DNA from: UBA4615 sp044342535
GTDB taxonomy: Bacteria > Pseudomonadota > Gammaproteobacteria > Burkholderiales > Burkholderiaceae_E
Assembly (NCBI GenBank): GCA_044342535.1
Contig: JBIIPQ010000255.1
Span: 1-6,294 of the forward strand
Direction: 5' to 3'
Length of the DNA stretch: 6,294 nucleotides
Shown: positions 1-5,196 of the stretch, in pieces
Numbering within the stretch: the first letter of the stretch is position 1
Layout: each line of letters begins with the position of its first letter
Notes under the pieces: generated by a model
What the model saw: only the letters and a program-made list of their open reading frames with translations
Told to the model about the DNA's origin: nothing
Databases searched by the model: none
Made by a program: the position numbers and the translations under genes

Positions 1-1
1 C

Positions 2-436
2 GACGCCGAGATCATCCAGGAGGCCGCGCTGCTGCACGACTTCGCCGAGGTGCTGCTCTGGTGCCACGCACCGCTGCTCGCGCTCGAGATCGAGCGGCGC
101 CAGCGGGCCGACCCGACGCTGCGCTCGGCGCACGCGCAGCGCGATATGCTGAACGTGCAGCTCTGCGATCTCGAGCAGGCACTGATGAAGGCTTGGCGGC
201 TGCCCGAGCTGCTGCAGCTGCTGACCAACGATCACCTGTCGAACGTGCCCCGCGTGCGCAACGTGCTGCTGGCGACGGCGCTCGCCCGGCACAGCCAGCA
301 CGGCTGGGACAACGCCGCCCTCCCCGATGACATCACCGCACTCGCGGCGCTGCTGAACCTCGCGCCGAGCAGCGTCTGGGGGCTGATCCGCGACCTCGAC
401 GAGACCGCGGTCGACGCGGCGGAGCCGGCGGCCTGA
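2..436 (+). CDS. HDOD-domain protein, C-terminal part (5' end outside window)
   Basis: Open frame entering from the left edge; 144 residues are visible before TGA at 434-436. HDOD domains are HD-related, usually catalytically inactive helical domains found in bacterial signalling proteins; the exact partner of this one is unknown. The visible part begins DAEIIQEAALLHDFAEVLLWCHAP, which contains an HD-like LLHDFAE motif at about residues 10-16. A helical tail follows with ALMKAWRLPELLQLL, PRVRNVLLATALARH and GWDNAALPDD, and a short acidic end. This wording is typical of Burkholderiales HDOD proteins, recalled from memory of the family. The GTG at 50 lies inside the domain and is not a credible start; the true start lies upstream of the window. 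The next gene is convergent, so this is the last gene of its transcription unit. Confident of the family, not of the function. Confidence 0.82.
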   Translation, partial: DAEIIQEAALLHDFAEVLLWCHAPLLALEIERRQRADPTLRSAHAQRDMLNVQLCDLEQALMKAWRLPELLQLLTNDHLSNVPRVRNVLLATALARHSQHGWDNAALPDDITALAALLNLAPSSVWGLIRDLDETAVDAAEPAA

Positions 437-452
437 TCGGGCCCGGACCAGC

Positions 453-500
453 CTGAACGCGCCCGTTCGGAGCGGGGCGGGCCCGAGCGTGCGCACGGGC
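453..500. terminator. Candidate hairpins in convergent gap (weak terminator)
   Basis: Two small inverted repeats lie between the HDOD stop (436) and the stop of the minus-strand transporter (502). At 453-470, CTGAACG pairs with CGTTCGG (7 bp including one G-U) around a CGCC loop. At 481-500, GCCCG pairs with CGGGC around a 10-base loop holding the self-complementary GTGCGCAC. Neither is followed by a T-run in either direction, so intrinsic termination is only suggested by position and symmetry. Random hairpins are common in sequence this GC-rich. Confidence 0.3.
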
Positions 501-501
501 C

Positions 502-1404
502 TCAGCCCGCCGGCGCCCGGGCGCCGAGCCGCGCGAGCTGCGGGCCGACCGCGATCAGCACCATGCCGAGCAGTGCGATCGCATCCGGCACCTCCCCCCA
601 GATCGCCCAGCCGAGCGCGATCGACAGCAGCATCTGCATGTAGGCCCAGGGCGCGAGCCGCGAGGCCTGGGCGAGCCGGAAGGCGCGGGCCAGCAGCAGG
701 TGCGCGACCGCGCCGAGCGGCCCGATCGCGGCGAACACCGCGACGTCCAGCGCCGTGAACGACGGATCGCGCCACCAGCCGGGCACCCACCACAGCGGCG
801 CCGTGACGGTCATGATCGCCGCGCCCACCAGCCCGCTCCAGAGCACCTGCACCATCGGCGAGTCGGCCTGCGCCTGGGCGCGCGTGAGCGTCTGGTAGGC
901 CGCGTTGCCCGCGGCCGCGCCCAGCACCAGGGCCACGCCCGCCAGCGGCAGCGCCGTGCCCGGGCGCACCACCACCAGCACGCCCGCGAAGCCGACGAGC
1001 GCCGCCGCCCAGGTCGCCCAGGTCGGGCGCTCGCCGAGGAACGCCGCGGCGAACAGCATCACCAGGATCGGCGTGGTGAAGAAGACTGCGGTCGCCTGCG
1101 CGAGCGGCATCAGCTTGAGCGCGGCGAAGTACAGCAGGGTGATCATCACCATCAGCGAGCCGCGCGCCGCCTGGCGCAGCGGATGCGCGGTGCGCAGCAC
1201 CGACAGCCCGTGTGTCGGCAGGAACAGCACGAGCACCACGAGCAGGTGACCGGCGTAGCGCGACCAGGTGGTGGCGGCGACCGGCACGCCACGCATGCCC
1301 AGCCACTTGCCGCTCACGTCGAGCAGGATCAGGCAGGCGAGCGCGGCGAGCATCGCGAGCACCGCGCGGCGCTCGATGGAACGGCGCGGGGCAGGCTCGG
1401 TCAT
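502..1404 (-). CDS. DMT superfamily transporter, EamA type (DMT1)
   Basis: A 300-residue inner-membrane carrier with two EamA repeats, the usual length for the family. About ten hydrophobic segments are readable, near residues 14-32, 42-62, 81-97, 101-123, 128-146, 153-170, 184-205, 218-239, 252-270 and 273-291. The first repeat ends in the familiar LGERP (E125) then VGFAGVLVVVRPG; the second has WGEVPDA (E271) at the matching place. EamA proteins move amino acids, metabolites or drugs, often as exporters; the substrate cannot be read from sequence. The start ATG at 1404 follows a basic N-terminus (PRRSIERR) and has no Shine-Dalgarno, but a -10-like TAGACT ends 9 nt upstream, so the mRNA may be nearly leaderless. 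It is divergent from the M20 hydrolase with only 42 bp between them. It resembles the second DMT gene at 4162-5148: over the TM4-TM5 stretch I count 24 identities in 46 aligned residues. Confidence 0.92.
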   Translation of the reverse strand: MTEPAPRRSIERRAVLAMLAALACLILLDVSGKWLGMRGVPVAATTWSRYAGHLLVVLVLFLPTHGLSVLRTAHPLRQAARGSLMVMITLLYFAALKLMPLAQATAVFFTTPILVMLFAAAFLGERPTWATWAAALVGFAGVLVVVRPGTALPLAGVALVLGAAAGNAAYQTLTRAQAQADSPMVQVLWSGLVGAAIMTVTAPLWWVPGWWRDPSFTALDVAVFAAIGPLGAVAHLLLARAFRLAQASRLAPWAYMQMLLSIALGWAIWGEVPDAIALLGMVLIAVGPQLARLGARAPAG

Positions 1405-1412
1405 CGGTGCGG

Positions 1413-1420
1413 TAGTCTAG
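1413..1420. promoter_or_regulatory. Overlapping divergent -10-like elements
   Basis: The 8-base TAGTCTAG reads as TAGTCT on the plus strand (1413-1418), facing the M20 gene. On the minus strand it reads as TAGACT (1419-1414), facing DMT1. TAGACT matches TATAAT at 4 of 6 bases and TAGTCT at 3 of 6, both keeping the important T, A and final T. It is the only A/T-rich spot in the 42-bp divergent gap. No clear -35 box is seen on either side, where the sequence is inside the opposite gene. Predicted starts are about 1407 (minus) and 1425 (plus). Confidence 0.4.
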
Positions 1421-1435
1421 CGGCGCACCCGACCC

Positions 1436-1439
1436 GGAG
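1436..1439 (+). promoter_or_regulatory. Shine-Dalgarno of M20 gene
   Basis: GGAG lies 7 nt before the ATG at 1447. It supports that start over the much longer open frame that runs upstream antisense to DMT1. Confidence 0.65.
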
Positions 1440-1446
1440 CCCCCCG

Positions 1447-2742
1447 ATGCCCGCCGCCACCGATTCCGGATTTGTCCGCGAGCTCAACGCGGCCGTCTCC
1501 GCCACCCGCACCGACACCGTCCGCATGCTGTCCGAGCTGGTCGCGCTGCCCTCGCTGCTCGGCGAAGAGGCCGCGGCGCAAGCCTGGATGGCCGACACGC
1601 TGGGCACGATGGGCCTGCGGGTGGACCGCTTCGACATCGACGAGGCGAAGCTCAGGTCGCACCGCGGCTGGTCGCCGTCGATCGTCTCGTACGACGGCCG
1701 CCCGAACGTGGTGGGCGTGCACCTGCCGCGCGAGTCCCGCGGGCGCTCGCTGATCCTCAACGGCCATATCGACGTCGTGCCGGTGGGCAACGCGACGATG
1801 TGGACATCGCCGCCCTTCGCGCCGCGCGTCGAGGGCGACCGGCTCTACGGTCGGGGCGCGGCCGACATGAAGGCCGGCATCGTGGCCTACCTGAACGCGT
1901 TCCGGGCGCTGCAGGCGCTCGGCCTGGAGCCGGCCGCGCCGGTCTACCTGCAGTCGGTCATCGAGGAGGAGTGCACCGGCAACGGCGCGCTCGCCTGCCT
2001 CGTGCAGGGCTATCACGCCGATGCGGCGGTGATCCCGGAGCCGGGCAACGCGATCCTGGTCGGCCAGCTCGGCGTGATGTGGCTGACGCTCGAGGTCACC
2101 GGCGTGCCGGTGCATGCGATGGTCGCGCACACCGGCACCAACGCGATCGACGCGGCCCGCAACCTGTTCGCCGAGCTCAAGCTGCTCGAGCGCGAGTGGA
2201 ACGAGCCCGGGCGCCGGCATGCGATGTGGTGCGCGCACGAGCATCCGATCAACTTCAACCTCGGCAAGCTGTCGGGCGGCGAATGGGCGTCCTCGGTCGC
2301 CACCACCTGCGTCGCCGAGATCCGCCTGTCGTTCTACCCGGACATGAGTCGCGAGGCCGTGCGGGCCGCGGTCGAGGCGCGCCTCGCCGAGGCGCACGCG
2401 GCGATGGCCGGGCGCGAGGGCATCCGCTACACCGTCACCTACCGCGGCTTCCAGTCGGAAGGCTGCCTGCTCGATCGCGCGGCGCCCCTGGTCACCGAGC
2501 TCGCGGCGACGCACCGCGAGGTCGTGGGCACCGAGGTCGAGCTGGTCGTGGGCACCGGCACCACCGATGCGCGCAGCTTCAACCTCTACGGCCCGATCCC
2601 GGCCACCTGCTACGGGCCGGTGGGTGCGGACATCCACGGCATCGACGAGTGGGTCTCGATCGACAGCACGGTGCAGGTCACCGAGGTGCTCGCACGCTTC
2701 GTGGCGCGCTGGTGCGGCGTGACGCCGCGCGCGGTGCGCTGA
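1447..2742 (+). CDS. M20 family metallohydrolase (ArgE/DapE-type deacylase)
   Basis: A 431-residue cytosolic zinc-dependent amidohydrolase of peptidase family M20. All metal and catalytic positions are visible: NGHIDVVP (H107, D109), GRGAADMKAG (D140, bridging metal ligand), VIEEECTGNG (E174 catalytic, E175 metal), PEPGN (E198) and ADIHGIDEW (H397). The lid/dimerisation domain lies roughly between residues 205 and 325. Members remove acyl groups from amino acids or related amines (acetylornithine, succinyl-diaminopimelate, formylaminopyrimidine); length and motif wording fit the general ArgE/DapE deacylase group, and YlmB-type formylaminopyrimidine deformylase is an alternative. The substrate is not determinable here, and no arginine, lysine or thiamine genes lie beside it. 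The start at 1447 is chosen for its GGAG Shine-Dalgarno and because the N-terminus fits the family; the frame stays open upstream but that part is arginine/histidine-rich shadow of DMT1. It is divergent from DMT1 and convergent with the FAH-family gene. Confidence 0.93.
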   Translation: MPAATDSGFVRELNAAVSATRTDTVRMLSELVALPSLLGEEAAAQAWMADTLGTMGLRVDRFDIDEAKLRSHRGWSPSIVSYDGRPNVVGVHLPRESRGRSLILNGHIDVVPVGNATMWTSPPFAPRVEGDRLYGRGAADMKAGIVAYLNAFRALQALGLEPAAPVYLQSVIEEECTGNGALACLVQGYHADAAVIPEPGNAILVGQLGVMWLTLEVTGVPVHAMVAHTGTNAIDAARNLFAELKLLEREWNEPGRRHAMWCAHEHPINFNLGKLSGGEWASSVATTCVAEIRLSFYPDMSREAVRAAVEARLAEAHAAMAGREGIRYTVTYRGFQSEGCLLDRAAPLVTELAATHREVVGTEVELVVGTGTTDARSFNLYGPIPATCYGPVGADIHGIDEWVSIDSTVQVTEVLARFVARWCGVTPRAVR

Positions 2743-2759
2743 GGCCCGCTGCGGCTAGG

Positions 2760-2789
2760 CCCGCGCGCGGCGAAGGCGCCGGGCGCGGG
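2760..2789. terminator. GC-rich hairpin between convergent genes, candidate bidirectional terminator
   Basis: CCCGCGC (2760-2766) pairs with GCGCGGG (2783-2789). After a G-G mismatch, CGGC (2768-2771) pairs with GCCG (2778-2781) around the six-base loop GAAGGC. It sits 18 nt after the M20 stop and 7 nt from the stop of the FAH-family gene, so it could serve both mRNAs. There is no T-run on either strand, so it could also simply protect 3' ends or depend on Rho. Confidence 0.5.
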
Positions 2790-2795
2790 TCGCGC

Positions 2796-3983
2796 TCAGA
2801 GCAGCCCGCGCTTGGCCAGGTTGCGCATCAGCGCGCCGGCGCCGAAGGTCCAGCGCTCGCACTCGTCGGTACGGCGCATCCGGTTGACCAGCGCGCCGAG
2901 CGCCGGTGCCGAGATGGTCACGCGATCGCCGTAGACATGCGTGAAGCCCTGGCCGGGCGCATGACGGTCCTCGATCGGCGCGAACATCGTGCCGAGGAAG
3001 AGCATCGCGCCGTCCGGATACTGGTGGTGCGCCGACAGCGTCTGCGCGGCGAGGTCGGCCGGATCGCGGCTGATCTTCGACAGCGAGGAGGCGCCCTTCA
3101 GCACGAAGCCCTCGGGTCCGTCGACGGTGAGCGACACCGTGGTCGCGCGCACGTCGTCCATCGTGAAGTGCGCGTCGAAGAAGCGGATGAACGGGCCGAT
3201 CGCGCACGAGGCGGTGTTGTCCTTGGCCTTGCCGAGCAGCAGCGCCGAGCGGCCCTCGACGTCGCGCAGGTTCACGTCGTTGCCGAGCGCCGCGCCCACG
3301 ACGGCACCGCTCGAGGCGATCACGAGCACGACCTCGGGCTCGGGGTTGTTCCAGCTCGACATCGGATGCAGGCCGGCATCCATGCCGGTGCCGACCGCGG
3401 ACATCGCGGGGGCCTTGGTGAAGATCTCCGCATCGGGCCCGATGCCGACCTCGAGGTACTGGCTCCACGCGCCCTGCTCGACCAGCACCTTCTTCAGCGC
3501 CATCGCCTCGTCCGAACCGGGACGCAGCTTCGAGAGGTCGTCGCCGATCAGGCGGGCCACCTCGCCGCGGATCGCATTGGCGGCGTCGGCGCTGCCGCGC
3601 GCCCGCTCCTCGATCACCCGCTCGAGCATCGACACCGCGAAGGTCACGCCGGCGGCCTTGATCGCCTGCAGGTCGCAGGGGGCGAGCAGCCAGGGGCGCG
3701 TGGTGTCGCGCACCTCGGGCGGCGTGTTGTCGAGCAGCGCCTGCAGCGCACCGAGCGACCTACCGCCGGCGGCGCGCAGCGCAGTGGCTGGGTCGGGCGT
3801 CTCGCACAGGTCGCGCATCGTCGGGAATGCGATCGACACGTCGAAGACGTGGCCGTCGCGCACCGCGATCGTCGCGGGGCCGCCCACGGCGGGCAGCCAG
3901 ACGCGGCCGGCGAGCGCCGCGCGGCTCGCGTCGGCGGGAAGCGTGGCGGCGGCGTCGAGTCGGATCGGGGGCATCGCGGGCAT
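2796..3983 (-). CDS. Fumarylacetoacetate hydrolase (FAH) family protein
   Basis: A 395-residue cytosolic enzyme of the FAH superfamily, whose members act on 2-keto/diketo acids as hydrolases, isomerases, decarboxylases or dehydratases with a bound Mg or Mn ion. The conserved core runs from about residue 176 to 365: EVGIGPDAEIFTKAP, MSSWNNPEPE with likely metal ligands E215 and E217, then GNDVNLRD with D236. GRSALLLGKAKD follows (K252, K254), and then the C-terminal LFLGTMFAP and DRVTISAPALGALVNRM. The ~175-residue N-terminal part is longer than in ~220-residue single-domain members such as FAHD1. The C-terminal end (WTFGAGALMRNLAKRGLL) recalls 2-keto-3-deoxy-pentonate dehydratase-like members (XylX type), but that is from memory and not firm. 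Start at 3983 is preferred over an in-frame upstream extension to 4145, which is arginine-rich and non-homologous looking, because AGGA precedes it by 6 nt. A second ATG at 3974 is possible. It is divergent from DMT2. Confidence 0.9.
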   Translation of the reverse strand: MPAMPPIRLDAAATLPADASRAALAGRVWLPAVGGPATIAVRDGHVFDVSIAFPTMRDLCETPDPATALRAAGGRSLGALQALLDNTPPEVRDTTRPWLLAPCDLQAIKAAGVTFAVSMLERVIEERARGSADAANAIRGEVARLIGDDLSKLRPGSDEAMALKKVLVEQGAWSQYLEVGIGPDAEIFTKAPAMSAVGTGMDAGLHPMSSWNNPEPEVVLVIASSGAVVGAALGNDVNLRDVEGRSALLLGKAKDNTASCAIGPFIRFFDAHFTMDDVRATTVSLTVDGPEGFVLKGASSLSKISRDPADLAAQTLSAHHQYPDGAMLFLGTMFAPIEDRHAPGQGFTHVYGDRVTISAPALGALVNRMRRTDECERWTFGAGALMRNLAKRGLL

Positions 3984-3989
3984 GGCGGG

Positions 3990-3993
3990 TCCT
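3990..3993 (-). promoter_or_regulatory. Shine-Dalgarno of FAH-family gene
   Basis: Read on the minus strand, AGGA (within CAGGAC) lies 6 nt before the ATG at 3983. It supports this start (MPAMPPIRLD) over both the upstream extension and the ATG at 3974. Confidence 0.6.
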
Positions 3994-4030
3994 GGGCGGT
4001 GGGCGGGCCGCGGACGGTCCGCGGGCGTCG

Positions 4031-4036
4031 ATTCTA
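4031..4036 (-). promoter_or_regulatory. -10-like element of FAH-family gene
   Basis: On the minus strand the sequence reads CTAGAATCGACG, giving TAGAAT, 5 of 6 matches to TATAAT. The predicted start is near 4024, leaving a leader of about 40 nt that contains the Shine-Dalgarno. No good TTGACA-like -35 is seen at 16-18 bp spacing, so an activator or weak basal activity is possible. Confidence 0.5.
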
Positions 4037-4101
4037 GCGCCGCGTCACGGCCTCGCCGGTCCACAAAGCGGCGTGCTCGCCGGTCCGGAAACCCGTGCGC
4101 A

Positions 4102-4136
4102 CGCGGCCCCTGCGACCCGGTCGCGGCGGGGCCGCG
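4102..4136. repeat. Inverted repeat upstream of DMT2
   Basis: CGCGGCCCC (4102-4110) is perfectly complementary to GGGGCCGCG (4128-4136), 9 bp. The spacer carries a further inner pairing, GCGA (4112-4115) with TCGC (4121-4124). The right arm covers where a -35 box would lie for the TACAAT at 4150-4155, so it could be an operator or a DNA cruciform. It lies in the 178-bp divergent gap, outside the adopted ends of both genes. Confidence 0.45.
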
Positions 4137-4149
4137 GCCGCGCACCCAC

Positions 4150-4155
4150 TACAAT
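4150..4155 (+). promoter_or_regulatory. -10 element of DMT2, probable leaderless start
   Basis: TACAAT matches TATAAT at 5 of 6 bases and ends 6 nt before the ATG at 4162. RNA polymerase normally starts 6-8 nt after the hexamer, which would place +1 at or beside the A of the start codon. No Shine-Dalgarno is present, in agreement with a leaderless transcript. Confidence 0.5.
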
Positions 4156-4161
4156 CCGGGC

Positions 4162-5148
4162 ATGGCCGACACACCTTCCCCGGGCGCGGCGACGATGCGG
4201 ATCCGGATGCGGCGCGGCCTGCGCGGCCTGAGGGTGCAGGGCCGGGTCTGGCGCATGCAGCTGTCGGCGCTGTCGCCGACCACCCGCGGCATCCTGTGGG
4301 CCCTGTGCGCGGGCCTGTCGTTCCAGGCCGCCAACGCGTCGATGCGCGCGCTGTCGCTGGCGATCGACCCGATGCAGGCGCAGTTCCTGCGCTACTTCGT
4401 CGGCATCCTGCCGCTCGTCCCGATGATCATCGCCGCCGGCGGCCTGCACCGGCTGTGGCCCGAGTCGATCAAGGGTCAGGTCTGGCGCAGCGGCCTGCAT
4501 ACGCTGGGCCTCATCCTCTGGTTCACCGCGCTGCCGCACATGCCGCTCGCCGACATGACCGCGATCAGCTTCACCAATCCGCTGTTCGTGCTGATCGGCG
4601 CGGCCTGGCTGCTCAAGGAGCCGATGAACCCGGCGCGGTGGGTGGCCGTCGCGGTGGGCTTCGCGGGCGTGCTGGTCATCGTGGGGCCTGGGCTCGCCGG
4701 CACCGGCGGCTGGTACAACCTGCTGATGCTCGCGTCCGCGCCGGTGTTCGCCGCCTCGTTCCTGGTCACCAAGGTGCTGACCCGCCGCGACTCGGCCGCG
4801 GTCATCGTGCTGTGGCAGACGCTGCTGATCACGCTGATGTCGGTGCCGCTCGCGATCCCGGTGTGGGTCAGCCCGACGCCCGGCCAGTGGGGCCTGTCGC
4901 TGATCGGCGGCATCGCCGGCACCGCGGGCCATTATTTCCTCACGCGCTCGTTCGCGTCGGCCGACATCTCCGCCACGCAGTCGGTCAAGTTCGTCGACCT
5001 GCTGTGGGCGGCGCTGCTCGGCTGGCTGGCGTTCAACGACACGCTGCAGCCCACCACGCTGCTGGGCGGCGCGGTGATCGTCGCCTCGATCGTCGGCCTC
5101 GAGCGCTACGAGCGGCGCGCCGCCGCATCGGCCCGCGCGCGCGACTGA
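4162..5148 (+). CDS. DMT superfamily transporter, EamA type (DMT2)
   Basis: A 328-residue inner-membrane carrier with two EamA repeats. Ten hydrophobic segments are readable, near residues 42-60, 76-93, 108-123, 130-150, 158-177, 184-204, 212-235, 243-262, 276-293 and 298-315. The first repeat has LLKEPMNPARW (E153) followed by VGFAGVLVIVGPG; at the matching place of the second repeat the usual Glu is Asp (FNDTLQP, D293). Substrate is unknown. The first 40 residues form an unusual cytoplasmic tail rich in arginine (MRIRMRRGLRGLRVQGRVWR). Starts at 4195, 4207 or 4255 (MQLSALSPTTRG) would shorten it, but none has a Shine-Dalgarno, whereas 4162 sits at the expected transcription start after TACAAT. 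It is divergent from the FAH-family gene and 48 bp upstream of the carboxylase in the same frame and strand, so the two may share a transcript. It is related to DMT1 but not a recent duplicate. Confidence 0.92.
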   Translation: MADTPSPGAATMRIRMRRGLRGLRVQGRVWRMQLSALSPTTRGILWALCAGLSFQAANASMRALSLAIDPMQAQFLRYFVGILPLVPMIIAAGGLHRLWPESIKGQVWRSGLHTLGLILWFTALPHMPLADMTAISFTNPLFVLIGAAWLLKEPMNPARWVAVAVGFAGVLVIVGPGLAGTGGWYNLLMLASAPVFAASFLVTKVLTRRDSAAVIVLWQTLLITLMSVPLAIPVWVSPTPGQWGLSLIGGIAGTAGHYFLTRSFASADISATQSVKFVDLLWAALLGWLAFNDTLQPTTLLGGAVIVASIVGLERYERRAAASARARD

Positions 5149-5184
5149 CCCTCCTCCGACATTCTCTCCGACCTGCTCTCCGAC
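5149..5184 (+). repeat. Three tandem 12-bp near-repeats in intergenic gap
   Basis: The gap after the DMT2 stop is built of three consecutive 12-mers: CCCTCCTCCGAC, ATTCTCTCCGAC and CTGCTCTCCGAC. The last two share nine bases (CTCTCCGAC), and the first shares TCCGAC plus most of the rest. The tract is pyrimidine-rich. It leaves no purine-rich Shine-Dalgarno for the next gene. Confidence 0.6.
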
Positions 5185-5196
5185 GGCCCGACACCC

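Noticed and set aside
700..1446. Upstream extension of the M20 frame
   Set aside because: It is antisense to DMT1, Arg/His/Gln-rich, and a good Shine-Dalgarno precedes the ATG at 1447.
1417..2637. 406-codon minus-strand frame antisense to the M20 gene
   Set aside because: Low-complexity His/Arg/Asp-rich shadow with no recognisable domain.
2755..3468. 237-codon minus-strand frame overlapping the FAH-family gene
   Set aside because: Frame-shifted shadow of the real gene on the same strand, Arg-rich and without motifs.
1800..4037. Long plus-strand open frame of 745 codons across the M20 and FAH-family genes
   Set aside because: Extremely Arg/Ala/Gly-rich, crosses two genes of known family in other frames, and shows no motifs.
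3984..4145. 54-residue upstream extension of the FAH-family protein
   Set aside because: It is Arg/Pro-rich, would include the TAGAAT promoter element and the Shine-Dalgarno of the 3983 start, and does not look like family sequence.
2989..4161. Upstream extension of the DMT2 frame
   Set aside because: It runs antisense through the FAH-family gene with Ser/Ala/Arg-rich shadow sequence; the carrier begins at or after 4162.
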